Counted from the first letter of the stretch, positions 46,600-55,124 are shown. The stretch: 64,000 bases of DNA from Sphingobacteriales bacterium 44-61 (GCA_001898405.1 MKTW01000001.1:124001-188000); one strand, 5' to 3'. Made by a program: numbers and translations. The notes: generated by a model from the sequence alone, not told the origin.

Positions 46600-47263
46600 C
46601 AAATTTTATTACCAGTTTCAAAATTTTAAGAGGCGGCTTACAGGCTGCCTCTTGTTTTTGTTTTGCGCCTGCGGTTCTGTACAGGAAAAACCAGTCCCGG
46701 CACAAACAGCTGCACAGGAGAAAAAGCGTTCGCAGGAGCAATTGCATGCAGCTTTCCGTGAAATACGCACCGGCGATATGGTAACCCGGACGGGCAATGA
46801 TTTTACCAGTTATTGCCTGCGGCAATTCTGCCAAACAGATAAGACCTATTCCCATTGCGGCATCGCCAGCATTGAAAACGATACAATATATGTTTATCAT
46901 GCACTGGGAGGTGAATTCAATCCTGATCAGAAATTGCTCCGGGAGCCATTAGCCGTTTTTGTAGCACCAGATGCCAATCGCGGGTTTGGTTTATACCGCT
47001 TTAATATGGATACGGCACAATGCCGCCAACTTATCCTTGCCGCACAAGCCGCTTATCAAAAAGGGATCAGTTTTGATATGAAGTTTGACCTGGCTACGGA
47101 TGATAAAATGTATTGCAGTGAATTTACCGCCAAAATATATCGCCAGGCCTATAAAAATGATACAATGTTTGCCCCTTCACGCCTGCCCGGATTGGAATAC
47201 CTGGCTCCTGACAACCTGTTTCTTCATGCAGCCTGCAAACCGGTGTACAAGGCTGTGTATTAA
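46562..47263 (+). CDS. YiiX-like permuted papain-fold peptidase, putative lipoprotein
   Basis: Resembles the YaeF/YiiX family of circularly permuted NlpC/P60 enzymes. The His-containing motif is TYSHCGI, and the Cys motif MYCSEFTAKIY lies near the C-terminus, in the permuted order. A hydrophobic stretch LTGCLLFLFCACGS before the domain looks like a lipoprotein signal, though it is unusually far from the start. The ATG at 46562 follows AAGGAG but only one base away; another ATG at 46544 exists, so the start is uncertain. It overlaps the end of phoH. Confidence 0.8.
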   Translation: MKKKIPLLTVANNKFYYQFQNFKRRLTGCLLFLFCACGSVQEKPVPAQTAAQEKKRSQEQLHAAFREIRTGDMVTRTGNDFTSYCLRQFCQTDKTYSHCGIASIENDTIYVYHALGGEFNPDQKLLREPLAVFVAPDANRGFGLYRFNMDTAQCRQLILAAQAAYQKGISFDMKFDLATDDKMYCSEFTAKIYRQAYKNDTMFAPSRLPGLEYLAPDNLFLHAACKPVYKAVY

Positions 47264-47362
47264 GAATATAAAAGATAATTTACCGTTGGTACCGGCAACA
47301 GTTGACAGATCATTTTGATTTATTTACATTTACCGAAACTATTAATCTATAAAACACAGAAA

Positions 47363-47920
47363 ATGAAAAAAATCATCTTTTCCATTTGTGCTGGCCTCAT
47401 GCTGGTAATGGTTGCTTGCAAATCCGGACCCAGCAGTTCCGACCCCAAAGCTACACTGGTAAGCTTTTTTAAGTCACTTTCCCAAAAGGACCTGAAAGGC
47501 GCCCGGAAATATGCCACCAAAGAAAGTGAAGCCATGTTCAGCATGATGGAAATGGGCCTTCAAATGGCTGAAAAAATGAAAACCAAAGAAACTGATGATG
47601 AGCTGCAAAAATTTGATGAGGCAAACATGCAGATCGGAGAAGCTAAAATTGACGGTGACAAGGCTACTGTACCAGTTACCAATAAAAAAGACAACGAAAC
47701 AACCAACTTCATTCTGAAAAAAGAAGAAGGTGCCTGGAAAGTGGCTTTCGATAAGGCTACCATGGCTGAAATGGCCGGTGAAAAAATGAAAGAAAACGGT
47801 GGCGAAGGCCTGGATTCAGCAACAGAGAAACTGGAAAGCATGAATGCCGATTCGCTTAAAGCCAAGATGGAAGAAGGATTAAAAACCCTCGACTCCATTA
47901 ATAAGGCCATGAAGCAATAA
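47363..47920 (+). CDS. DUF4878-like lipoprotein
   Basis: 185-aa lipoprotein: signal peptide MKKIIFSICAGLMLVMVAC with the lipobox Cys at position 19, then an alpha+beta domain beginning KATLVSFFKSLSQKDLKGARKYA and containing AWKVAFDKATMAEM, which resembles the DUF4878 (NTF2-like) pattern. The C-terminal part is an acidic helical tail rich in Lys and Glu. The ATG at 47363 matches the signal peptide; the frame is open further upstream. Function unknown. Confidence 0.8.
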   Translation: MKKIIFSICAGLMLVMVACKSGPSSSDPKATLVSFFKSLSQKDLKGARKYATKESEAMFSMMEMGLQMAEKMKTKETDDELQKFDEANMQIGEAKIDGDKATVPVTNKKDNETTNFILKKEEGAWKVAFDKATMAEMAGEKMKENGGEGLDSATEKLESMNADSLKAKMEEGLKTLDSINKAMKQ

Positions 47921-47942
47921 GCTTCCCGGTCCCAATTTATAC

Positions 47943-47971
47943 AGAGGCTTTCTCAGGAAAGCCTCTTTTTT
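47943..47971 (+). terminator. rho-independent terminator after the first lipoprotein
   Basis: AGAGGCTTT (47943-47951) pairs with AAAGCCTCT (47958-47966) around CTCAGG, followed by T to 47971. It separates the two related lipoprotein genes. Confidence 0.88.
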
Positions 47972-47985
47972 GTTACTTTGCAGTA

Positions 47986-48405
47986 ATGAAAAAAACAATC
48001 CTATCCGGGTGTGTCCTTTTACTGGCTGGCTTGCTGGCTTGTAAAAATGCCGAAGAAGTGAAATCAGAAAACGCTATTGACGCTGCCCGCAACTTTATCC
48101 AGTCGGCCCTCAACGGGGAATTCGACAAAGCATCCCAGTACATGGTAGACGACTCATTGAACCGCCAGGACCTTCACCTGATGGAACGGCTGAGCAAGAA
48201 CCTTACAACTGATGAAAAGCAAAAGTATAAGGAAGCTTCTATCCGTATTCATGAGACCCGCCCGGTGAACGACTCCGCTACTGTCATTTATTACTCCAAT
48301 TCTTACAAGAATAAAAGAGATTCACTGAAAGTGGTGAACCAGGATGGTCAGTGGCTGGTCGACTTCAAGTATATTTTCAAACAAGGTATTGATTCACTTC
48401 CCTGA
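47986..48405 (+). CDS. second DUF4878-like lipoprotein
   Basis: 139-aa lipoprotein (signal peptide MKKTILSGCVLLLAGLLAC) with the same layout as its neighbour: AIDAARNFIQSALNGEFDKA at the start and LKVVNQDGQWLVDFKYIF at the end. It probably arose by duplication of the same fold. A TTACTTTGC sequence just before the ATG may be a promoter -7 element, though the spacing to the start is very short. Its stop overlaps the crcB start (TGATG). Confidence 0.8.
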   Translation: MKKTILSGCVLLLAGLLACKNAEEVKSENAIDAARNFIQSALNGEFDKASQYMVDDSLNRQDLHLMERLSKNLTTDEKQKYKEASIRIHETRPVNDSATVIYYSNSYKNKRDSLKVVNQDGQWLVDFKYIFKQGIDSLP

Positions 48406-48776
48406 TGAAGGATATCCTGCTCATAGGACTGGGAGGAGCGATTGGCAGCATTGCCCGCTACGGTTGCCAGCGATGGGCAAGTATTTTATATCCGCAATCC
48501 TTTCCATTGGGCACTTTCCTGGTAAATATAATAGGGTGCTTCCTGATCGGCCTTTTCTGGGGCCTCAGTTTCCGGAGTTTTGCCAATATGGAAAGCTGGA
48601 AACTATTTCTGATGACAGGTCTTTGCGGAGGTTTCACTACTTATTCGGCCTTTACGCTGGAAGGCATAGGATTACTGAAAGAACAGAAAGCAGGACTTTT
48701 TTTACTTTACACGATCACCAGTGTGATATTGGGATTGCTGGCCACCTATGGCGGAATGAAGATATCCCGCCTGTAA
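48405..48776 (+). CDS. crcB: fluoride channel Fluc
   Basis: Small dual-topology membrane protein exporting fluoride. Four helices; family motifs GGAIGSIARYG, GTFLVNIIGCFLIG and GLCGGFTTYSAFTLEG with the pore Asn and Phe/Thr/Ser track. Length 123 aa. No fluoride riboswitch was recognised upstream; instead it is translationally coupled to the lipoprotein gene (TGATG), which is unusual. Confidence 0.94.
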   Translation: MKDILLIGLGGAIGSIARYGCQRWASILYPQSFPLGTFLVNIIGCFLIGLFWGLSFRSFANMESWKLFLMTGLCGGFTTYSAFTLEGIGLLKEQKAGLFLLYTITSVILGLLATYGGMKISRL

Positions 48777-48844
48777 CCGGTGATCAGTTTATCTTTTAAC
48801 GATTGCCAGCTGTTATTTTTAAACAGAAACATTAAACTTTACCC

Positions 48845-49387
48845 ATGCTCACAGTCAATCATCCCTGGCACGGCGTTCATTACGGAGACCATGCGCCACA
48901 GAAAGTAAATGCACTTATTGAAATTCCTCAAGGTTCACGGGCTAAATATGAAGTGGACAAAGCTACGGGCCTGCTGTTGCTCGACCGTGTGATCTATTCC
49001 TCTTTCCATTACCCCGTCAACTACGGCTTTATACCTCAAACACTGGGGCAGGACAGTGATCCCCTCGATATCCTGGTGCTTTGTTCCCAGTCCATTCAGT
49101 CGTTATGCCTGGTGGAAGCTACCGTAATAGGCAATATGCAAATGATCGATAGCGGCCAGCTGGATGATAAGATCATTGCCGTAGCATCAAAAGACCCTTC
49201 TGTGAACCACTACACCAAGATCGAAGACCTGCCGCAACACTTCCTGCTGGAGCTTCGTAATTTCTTTGAACAATACAAGGTGCTGGAAAATAAAAAAGTG
49301 GAGATCGATAATTTCCAGGATAAGGCAACGGCATGGGGGATTATTACAGATGCGATTGATTTTTATAAGGAAACCTATAAAAAATAA
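48845..49387 (+). CDS. ppa: inorganic pyrophosphatase, family I
   Basis: Soluble Mg-dependent pyrophosphatase. Signature D70-S-D72-P-L-D75 in QDSDPLDILVL, with EVDKATG, YPVNYGFIPQTL and the later KDPSVNHYTKIEDLP. Length 180 aa. It stands 68 nt after crcB and is followed by a repeat-bearing spacer. Confidence 0.96.
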   Translation: MLTVNHPWHGVHYGDHAPQKVNALIEIPQGSRAKYEVDKATGLLLLDRVIYSSFHYPVNYGFIPQTLGQDSDPLDILVLCSQSIQSLCLVEATVIGNMQMIDSGQLDDKIIAVASKDPSVNHYTKIEDLPQHFLLELRNFFEQYKVLENKKVEIDNFQDKATAWGIITDAIDFYKETYKK

Positions 49388-49414
49388 CAGGCCCGTTTAG
49401 CCGGGAACCGGGAA

Positions 49415-49469
49415 GTATCGCAAAGGGCGCAACGTCAGGTCTTATAACTCTTTGCGCTCTTTGCGATAC
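49415..49469. repeat. inverted repeat after ppa
   Basis: GTATCGCAAAGGGCGCAA (49415-49432) pairs with TTGCGCTCTTTGCGATAC (49452-49469), 18 bp with one G-U, 19-nt loop. The reverse complement of 49462-49474 (TAAGGGTATCGCA) recurs at 57262-57274 inside another inverted repeat. Not followed by a T-run. Confidence 0.75.
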
Positions 49470-49593
49470 CCTTACACCAATCATTCTCCTCTCCCGGCAG
49501 GAATTGTTAAAAAGCGGTACAACAATTTTTCTTACCCTTTGTAATGTTTAAATTGCTCAACAAGATTGAAGAAGAAACCATAATGCCATCATC

Positions 49594-50232
49594 ATGAATA
49601 AACTCTACTTTGGTCTCAGTCTTTTTCTTTTCTTATCCATACGGTCTGCCGCACAGGAGGAAGGGCTCTACCAGTTCACGCATAGTTATTTCCGTTCGGA
49701 TCCTTTCCAAAGCCAGTTTAGCCATTTCATGGAGCACCTGATGAAAGATCCGGGCATCACCGGAAAAAAAATAAGGCTTCGCAGCGACACATCCCTTTTC
49801 TATTTCTACGGCACCTACACCAATTACAATCCTTTTTTCTTTAAGCCAAAGCGGGTGGAAGTAATACTTGAAGAAATGCCTTTCCGATATGAGGACAGTT
49901 TGCAGGCACATGACACCATACTCGTGTACCAGCTGATCGCTTATGGAGAAGACAGTGAAAAAGGATTAAAGGAAATAAAAAGGGAATTTGAAAAAATGCA
50001 CCGCCAGTATAAGCGCCGTTTCTTCGATTCCAATTATAAAGAGTTCGAGCAAAACAACACCGTGATCGGCGGCATACATAATTATTTTGTTCCCCTTCAT
50101 GGCCTTTCCCCCCTCTCTGTGGCATGGGGCAGACTGGATGATTCCGGTGATCCTGTACTCAATATCGTTTTACGGATCAAGACAAGTGAGAACCAGGCCG
50201 TGTTACCAGTACCGCTTTATAACTCGAAGTGA
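49594..50232 (+). CDS. secreted hypothetical protein
   Basis: 212 aa with a signal peptide (MNKLYFGLSLFLFLSIRSAAQ) and no recognised domain. The body is rich in aromatic and charged residues (FHTYF-like patterns, KPKRVEVILEEMPFRYEDSL, REFEKMHRQYKRRFFDSNYK), suggesting a mixed alpha/beta periplasmic or outer-membrane-associated protein. Its 3' end overlaps the convergent NlpC/P60 gene by 30 nt. Confidence 0.75.
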   Translation: MNKLYFGLSLFLFLSIRSAAQEEGLYQFTHSYFRSDPFQSQFSHFMEHLMKDPGITGKKIRLRSDTSLFYFYGTYTNYNPFFFKPKRVEVILEEMPFRYEDSLQAHDTILVYQLIAYGEDSEKGLKEIKREFEKMHRQYKRRFFDSNYKEFEQNNTVIGGIHNYFVPLHGLSPLSVAWGRLDDSGDPVLNIVLRIKTSENQAVLPVPLYNSK

Positions 50233-50982
50233 GTGCGTGCGCTTACCCGTATCTGAATTGATGATCCCTTTTTTATCGATCTGATCGATCCTTACTTTGC
50301 CGGAAGCATGTATAATGGTTTCATTGCTCAGCAATATTCCCACATGCACGATCTCATCATGATCATCAAAGAAAGCCAGATCACCACAAGCAGCCTCTTT
50401 TAATTTTTCAACGATCTTTCCCTCCTGTGCCTGCTGCCATGCATCCCGGGGCAGGTCAATGCCCATCATCTTATAATTCACCTGCACAAAACCGCTGCAG
50501 TCAACACCGAATATCGTTTTACCACCCCACATATACGGGGCATTCAGCCAGGTTTCTGTCAATGATCTTATGAGAGCAGGGCTGGGTTTTGCCTCCAACC
50601 GGTTCACACTTTTTCCTTTGAATTGGTACTCCAACCCACAAATCGTTCCTTCTGTTCCATTCCATCCCGGAAGTGAAGCACCCAGGGGAACATGCATCGG
50701 CACCTGGTTAATGGTAACCGTATTGATCAGCTCTGCTGTTACAACGGGCATGAGTATGCCTGCTTTTGCTTCCTTCTCCGGGATTTCTTCCAGCAGGTGA
50801 CGTGTAACCCAGCCATCATATCCATCTGAAAGATTGCGGACTTTTACCCATTTATCCCCTTTACGTTTTAATACTTTAACCGTGTCGCCAAACAATAACT
50901 GATTGGTCATTTCTCCCTGGTGCCGGGCTTTTCGCCTAACAGGTGCTGCCGGCACCTTGATTATCGCATAATCCATGCTCAT
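50203..50982 (-). CDS. SH3-NlpC/P60 peptidase (gamma-D-glutamyl-diamino acid type)
   Basis: 259-aa cell-wall peptide hydrolase. Bacterial SH3 domains occupy about residues 5-65 (DTVKVLKRKGDKWVKVRN) and 75-130; the C-terminal NlpC/P60 domain has catalytic C162 (FGVDCSGFVQV), H213 (IVHVGILL) and a further polar residue at H225 (IIHASGKVRID). Layout matches YkfC-type enzymes that trim murein peptides. No signal peptide is visible, so a cytoplasmic recycling role is more likely than a secreted one. Confidence 0.9.
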   Translation of the reverse strand: MSMDYAIIKVPAAPVRRKARHQGEMTNQLLFGDTVKVLKRKGDKWVKVRNLSDGYDGWVTRHLLEEIPEKEAKAGILMPVVTAELINTVTINQVPMHVPLGASLPGWNGTEGTICGLEYQFKGKSVNRLEAKPSPALIRSLTETWLNAPYMWGGKTIFGVDCSGFVQVNYKMMGIDLPRDAWQQAQEGKIVEKLKEAACGDLAFFDDHDEIVHVGILLSNETIIHASGKVRIDQIDKKGIINSDTGKRTHSLRVIKRYW

Positions 50983-51078
50983 TTTTTTTCGAAAATATTG
51001 AAATGCGTTTCAAATAATTATTATGAAATTGTTGCGTTACTGCATCATAGATATAGTCAAATTACCTATTTTTCATTT

Positions 51079-51651
51079 GTGAGGATTGAAAATTTTGATC
51101 ATATCACCGACCAGGAACTGCTTGAAAGGTTTCAGCGCGATCATAACAATGAATGGCTGGGCATTTTATTGCAAAGGTATACGCTGTTATTACTCGGCGT
51201 GTGCATGAAATATTTAAAAAATGAAGAAGAGGCGAAGGACAGCGTGCAACAAATATTCCTGAAAGTGATACAGGAGCTGGGAAAATACAAAGTGGCGTAT
51301 TTCAAATCCTGGCTTTATATGGTTGCTAAGAATTATTGCCTGATGAAGCTGAGAGACAGGCAGGGTAAGATCCCGGCAGAGCTTTCGGAAAAATTGCTGG
51401 CCACTCCTGATGAAGAGGCCAATCTGCAGCAGATGGCCAGGGAAGACCAGACACTGGAACTGATGGAAGATGCGTTAAAAGAGCTGAACAGGGAGCAGCA
51501 GCAATGTGTAACTTTGTTTTACCTGCAAAAGAAAAGCTACCAGGAGATCAGCGATGAAACCGGGTTCAGCCTGATGCAGGTAAAAAGCCATATTCAGAAC
51601 GGCAAACGCAACCTGAAGATATTGATTGAAAAAAAATTAAAGGCCTCCTGA
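51079..51651 (+). CDS. ECF-type RNA polymerase sigma factor
   Basis: About 190 aa. Region 2 is visible as LLQRYTLLLLGVCMKYLKNE with DSVQQIFLKVIQEL and FKSWLYMVAKNYCLMKLRD; region 4 as LKELNREQQQCVTLFYLQKKSYQEISDETGFSLMQVKSHI. The GTG at 51079 was chosen because the frame upstream overlaps the divergent NlpC/P60 start and looks non-coding. Followed after 14 nt by a small membrane protein that may be its anti-sigma factor. Confidence 0.9.
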   Translation: MRIENFDHITDQELLERFQRDHNNEWLGILLQRYTLLLLGVCMKYLKNEEEAKDSVQQIFLKVIQELGKYKVAYFKSWLYMVAKNYCLMKLRDRQGKIPAELSEKLLATPDEEANLQQMAREDQTLELMEDALKELNREQQQCVTLFYLQKKSYQEISDETGFSLMQVKSHIQNGKRNLKILIEKKLKAS

Positions 51652-51665
51652 ACGGCCTTACTGAA

Positions 51666-52031
51666 ATGCAGGACAACCTGAAAGACATATTATCCCATTT
51701 AACCACTGATATCGATCAGGACACTTTATTGTTGTACCTGCAGAATAAACTTTCTGCGGAAAAAAAACATGAAGTGGAAAAACAACTGGCCGATAATGAA
51801 TTTGCCAGTGACGCACTTGACGGATTGCAGGCTTTTGCTGACAAGCAACAGGTGGCTTATATGGTGGAAATGCTGAACCGCGACCTGAAGAAAAAAACAG
51901 AACGCAAAAAACAACGCAGGGAAAAACTAAAACTGCCTGACCAGTCCTGGATCTACATATCTGTTATCATTGTTATCATTTTAGCCCTCATCGGTTACAT
52001 AATCATCCACAAAATGAATCAACAGCCCTGA
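51666..52031 (+). CDS. small membrane protein, candidate anti-sigma factor
   Basis: 121 aa: a soluble N-terminal part resembling anti-sigma helices (DTLLLYLQNKLSAEKKHEVE and DNEFASDALDGLQAF), a highly basic linker (KKKTERKKQRREKL), and one transmembrane helix (about residues 95-115, ISVIIVIILALIGYIII). No HxxxCxxC zinc motif is present. Position directly after an ECF sigma gene is the main argument for the assignment, which remains inference. Confidence 0.65.
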   Translation: MQDNLKDILSHLTTDIDQDTLLLYLQNKLSAEKKHEVEKQLADNEFASDALDGLQAFADKQQVAYMVEMLNRDLKKKTERKKQRREKLKLPDQSWIYISVIIVIILALIGYIIIHKMNQQP

Positions 52032-52112
52032 GAAGTAAACTTATTTGGCAGTCGCTTCAAAAAACCGTAACTTATACTGTTATTTTTATCCTGTTCTTTT
52101 AAAATCTGTTTT

Positions 52113-52556
52113 ATGGGTATGCTACACCAGATAGACCATTGGAGTGCCGCCCATCATCCCAGGTGGCTGGTCGTATTAAGAGTTGTATTAGGCCTTTGTC
52201 TGATTATTAAAGGCATCGCTTTCATGAACAACACCGTGATCCTGGAATCCCTTATTTCTTCATCACAGGTAAGCAATGCTGTTTCCTGGTTACCATTGGT
52301 AATAACATGGCTTCATTTGCTGTGCGGATGTTTTATCATAACAGGTTTGCTGACACGGATCTCCTGCCTCATCATGATCCCGATATTAACAGGTGCTGTA
52401 TTTTTTGTGAATGCACCTAAAGGGATATTTGCGGCTGATTCGGAATTCGGATATTCCCTGGCGGTATTGCTGTTGCTGATCTTTTTCTTTATCGAAGGTG
52501 GTGGGCCGATATCGCTGGACAACTATTTCCGGAAAAGGGACCAAAGGCAGGGTTAA
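52113..52556 (+). CDS. DoxX-family membrane protein
   Basis: 147 aa with four hydrophobic helices (about 20-38, 60-80, 82-100, 112-130) and the DoxX-like pattern LRVVLGLCLIIKGIAFMNN with LLCGCFIITGLLTRISCLIMIPI. The electron donor or partner is unknown. Its stop overlaps that of the convergent guaD by 4 nt (TTAA, 52553-52556). Confidence 0.8.
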   Translation: MGMLHQIDHWSAAHHPRWLVVLRVVLGLCLIIKGIAFMNNTVILESLISSSQVSNAVSWLPLVITWLHLLCGCFIITGLLTRISCLIMIPILTGAVFFVNAPKGIFAADSEFGYSLAVLLLLIFFFIEGGGPISLDNYFRKRDQRQG

Positions 52557-53032
52557 TACTTTCTCTTTTCCCCCCACTCGCGCCACTGGCGAAAGATCTG
52601 CAGTGCCAAAGGATGAGGCTCATGCAGGAACGGGATTTTCCGCTCGCCCATGCCGGCATTGATCTCATCATAAATGAACGCGTCATCAAACTCGATCATT
52701 GCTGCATCTTCCCGGGTATTGGCATAAATGACTCTCTTCGGCCTCGCCCAGTAGATAGCTCCGAGACACATGGGGCAGGGTTCACAACTTGTATAAATAT
52801 CACAACCAGTCAACTGATGGGTTTGCAGGTGCCGGCAGGCATTGCGGATGGCCACCACTTCAGCATGGGCAGTGGGATCATTCAACGAAGTGACCATATT
52901 ACAGCCCTCTCCTACTATTTGACCATCTTTCACGATCACACAGCCAAATGGGCCGCCTTTTCCGTTTTCCATACCCTGCTGCGATAGTTCAATCGCTCTC
53001 TCCAGGAAACCTTTTTCTACTGATGTAAGCAT
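52553..53032 (-). CDS. guaD: guanine deaminase (CDA-fold nucleoside deaminase)
   Basis: 159-aa zinc deaminase. Zinc ligands are H56 in PTAHAEVVAI (with catalytic E58) and C83/C86 in SCEPCPMC. The segments GGPFGCVIVKDGQIVGEG, LGAIYWARPKRVIYA, FDDAFIYDEI and the C-terminal FRQWREWGEKRKY resemble Bacillus GuaD closely (from memory) rather than TadA. Release of xanthine and ammonia from guanine is therefore the expected activity. Confidence 0.88.
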   Translation of the reverse strand: MLTSVEKGFLERAIELSQQGMENGKGGPFGCVIVKDGQIVGEGCNMVTSLNDPTAHAEVVAIRNACRHLQTHQLTGCDIYTSCEPCPMCLGAIYWARPKRVIYANTREDAAMIEFDDAFIYDEINAGMGERKIPFLHEPHPLALQIFRQWREWGEKRKY

Positions 53033-53211
53033 TAGCTATAAATTGACAGTGTAAATATCTCAAAAAATGTGGATTACCAATCATTTGTCCACAGTTTATG
53101 CACTTCAAGCGGCCTAATATGAAGTTACTATTAATTTTAGGTTAAGAGCCTTCTGTTTCGGCTAAGCTTTGTACTTTTTCCGCGCGAACGCTAACCTCAA
53201 AACCCTTCATT

Positions 53212-53673
53212 ATGAAATGGGAAACAGTTACATCAACAATTGAAGAATCCGTTTTTGCCTTATGGAATAATGGCAAAAAGCTGGTTACCCTGGTATTTCA
53301 CCCGGCTTCCAGCGCTGCCCGGATAGAATATGCCGGCCAAAGAAGGGTTTTCCTGATCAGGCAGGAAGGTCTGCTGAAAAACAGAACAGTGCTTTGCAAT
53401 GAATATGGCATCCGCATGGTACATGCTGGCTCAGAAAATAACCGCCCCTTTATTGAACTGGATGAAGAGCGTTTCTTTTACAACGTAGACAACAAGCAGG
53501 AACCTGCTGTAACGATCTATAAAGAATCAAAAGACAGGCCACTGGCTGTTTGCGCCCTGGCTCTTCCCGATGATATACAAGGCAACGCGGCTCAAAACAA
53601 AGCGAAGTATGGCTTGCTGATGACACTCTGCTGGTACCTTAAAACACGAATAGGCGCTAATAGCGTGATGTAA
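53212..53673 (+). CDS. hypothetical protein
   Basis: 153-aa soluble protein without signal peptide. It has a beta-rich body (KLVTLVFHPASSAARIEYAG, RRVFLIRQEG, NEYGIRMVHAGSEN) and a short C-terminal helix near LLMTLCWYLKTRIG. No family is recognised. A hairpin separates it from the convergent Mur ligase gene. Function unknown; a TAAGCTTTG sequence about 40 nt upstream is a possible -7 element. Confidence 0.6.
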   Translation: MKWETVTSTIEESVFALWNNGKKLVTLVFHPASSAARIEYAGQRRVFLIRQEGLLKNRTVLCNEYGIRMVHAGSENNRPFIELDEERFFYNVDNKQEPAVTIYKESKDRPLAVCALALPDDIQGNAAQNKAKYGLLMTLCWYLKTRIGANSVM

Positions 53674-53696
53674 GAAGTAAATATAAATTAGCCGCG

Positions 53697-53730
53697 AATG
53701 CCGCAAATAGAGCACTCTATTTGCGGCATT
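53697..53730. terminator. hairpin between convergent genes
   Basis: AATGCCGCAAATAGAG (53697-53712) pairs perfectly with CTCTATTTGCGGCATT (53715-53730), 16 bp nearly without a loop (CA). It touches the stop codon of the Mur ligase gene. No strong T-run follows on either strand, so it is a weak terminator candidate or a repeat. Confidence 0.6.
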
Positions 53731-55124
53731 TATGCTTCATTCGGACCTGTTAGCTTATCATAGATTATTTTTCCGAATTGCTCGAGTGAGGGGTCCCTTG
53801 CTCCCATAAGCAATAGAACGCAGTTATCTGTAAGATGTGGTCTTATTGCGTTAAGCAGTTCATTCCTGTCTTCCACAAAAAAAGCATTGCTTCCTTTTGC
53901 ACGCAGGTCCTGGATAAGATCATTGGCTGAAATGTCTTTTACGGCAGTGCCGCCTGCGTAGAATATTTCGCTCATCCATATTTCATCGGAGGGGCGCAAT
54001 ACGGCAGAGATCTCGTGAACAAAATCGTTTCTTAAGAATTTGGTGGGGCCATAGCCATGGGGTTGAAACCAGGCTATTACTTTAGGAGCAACAGGCTGGC
54101 AGGCAGCAATAGCGGCTGCGCATTTTACAGGGTTATGGGCAAAATCATCAATTACCCAAACGCCGTTCTTATTGCCCAATACCTGGTTGCGGCGGTAAAT
54201 GCCTTCGTATTTTTTCAATGCTTCTGCACACACTTCGAGGGGCACGCCGATCTGCGCGGCAACAGCTGTTGCGCCTAATGCGTTTTCCATGTTATGACGG
54301 CCCAGGAGGTTCATACTAAAAGGAGTTCCGTTGATGCGGAAGGAAATGGTCAACCCCTGCTGAACGAAATCAGTAGCAGTATATCCTGCGGGTTGTGTGG
54401 GTTGCAGGGAAAAATCGTTGTTTATGTCCGTGGAAAGTTTTGCAGCCAGTGGGTGTGAGCGGTTCACTACAAAACGTTTGCTATTGTTCCTGAACACGGT
54501 AAACACGTCCATCAGCACATCGATCTCTTTATGGTCTTTATCGATATTAAGCAAAAGTCCTATTTCGGATTTGTATTGCACGATTGATCCATCGCTTTCA
54601 TCTGCTTCAATTACCAGCCAGTCTGATCCGCCTACCCGGGCATTACCGATCAGTCCTTTATTGATCAGGCTCACCAATCCTGCTCCGCTGATGATCCCCG
54701 GTTTCATACCCGCATGCTCCAGGATATCAAACAACATGGCACTGGTGGTGCTTTTGCCGCTCGTACCTCCAACAGCAATGGTCTTTTTACTGGCAGCGAT
54801 CAATGCCAGCAGTTCAGAACGCCTGATAACGGGTATGTTGAGTTGCTTTGCTTTTTGCATTTCGATCACGGTATCTTCCACTGCTGTGGAAGCAACTACC
54901 AGGTCGGTCATTTCCGTGATGCCTTTACCATCCTGCTGAAAACAGGAAATGCCTGCAGTCTCCAGTTTTTCCCGCGTTTCGTTATACTCATTCTCTTTGA
55001 AGAACCGGTCGCTGCCGGAAACCGTTTTGCCGCTGCCCTGAAGGTATTGCGCAATAGCGCTCATGCCGCTTCCTGCGATGCCTATAAAAAAAGGGCGCTG
55101 AAAATCATGGATAGAAGAAATCAT
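53730..55124 (-). CDS. MurC/Mpl-family Mur ligase
   Basis: 464-aa ATP-dependent peptide ligase of the Mur family. The N-terminal Rossmann domain has FFIGIAGSGMSAIAQYL, the P-loop is VGGTSGKSTTSA, the Mg-binding region IEADESDGSI, and the C-terminal domain carries VIDDFAHNPVKC with FQPHGYGPTKF. MurC normally joins L-Ala to UDP-MurNAc; Mpl attaches a tripeptide during recycling. The gene is outside any dcw cluster and its sequence differs from textbook MurC, so recycling or another acceptor is possible. ATG at 55124 preferred to TTG at 55130. Confidence 0.85.
   Translation of the reverse strand: MISSIHDFQRPFFIGIAGSGMSAIAQYLQGSGKTVSGSDRFFKENEYNETREKLETAGISCFQQDGKGITEMTDLVVASTAVEDTVIEMQKAKQLNIPVIRRSELLALIAASKKTIAVGGTSGKSTTSAMLFDILEHAGMKPGIISGAGLVSLINKGLIGNARVGGSDWLVIEADESDGSIVQYKSEIGLLLNIDKDHKEIDVLMDVFTVFRNNSKRFVVNRSHPLAAKLSTDINNDFSLQPTQPAGYTATDFVQQGLTISFRINGTPFSMNLLGRHNMENALGATAVAAQIGVPLEVCAEALKKYEGIYRRNQVLGNKNGVWVIDDFAHNPVKCAAAIAACQPVAPKVIAWFQPHGYGPTKFLRNDFVHEISAVLRPSDEIWMSEIFYAGGTAVKDISANDLIQDLRAKGSNAFFVEDRNELLNAIRPHLTDNCVLLLMGARDPSLEQFGKIIYDKLTGPNEA

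Noticed and set aside
48777-48844. Fluoride riboswitch near crcB
   Set aside because: No recognisable motif was found either before crcB (which directly overlaps the preceding gene) or after it.
50920-51078. Long N-terminal extension of the ECF sigma frame
   Set aside because: It overlaps the divergent NlpC/P60 start and does not resemble sigma region 2; the first plausible start is GTG 51079.
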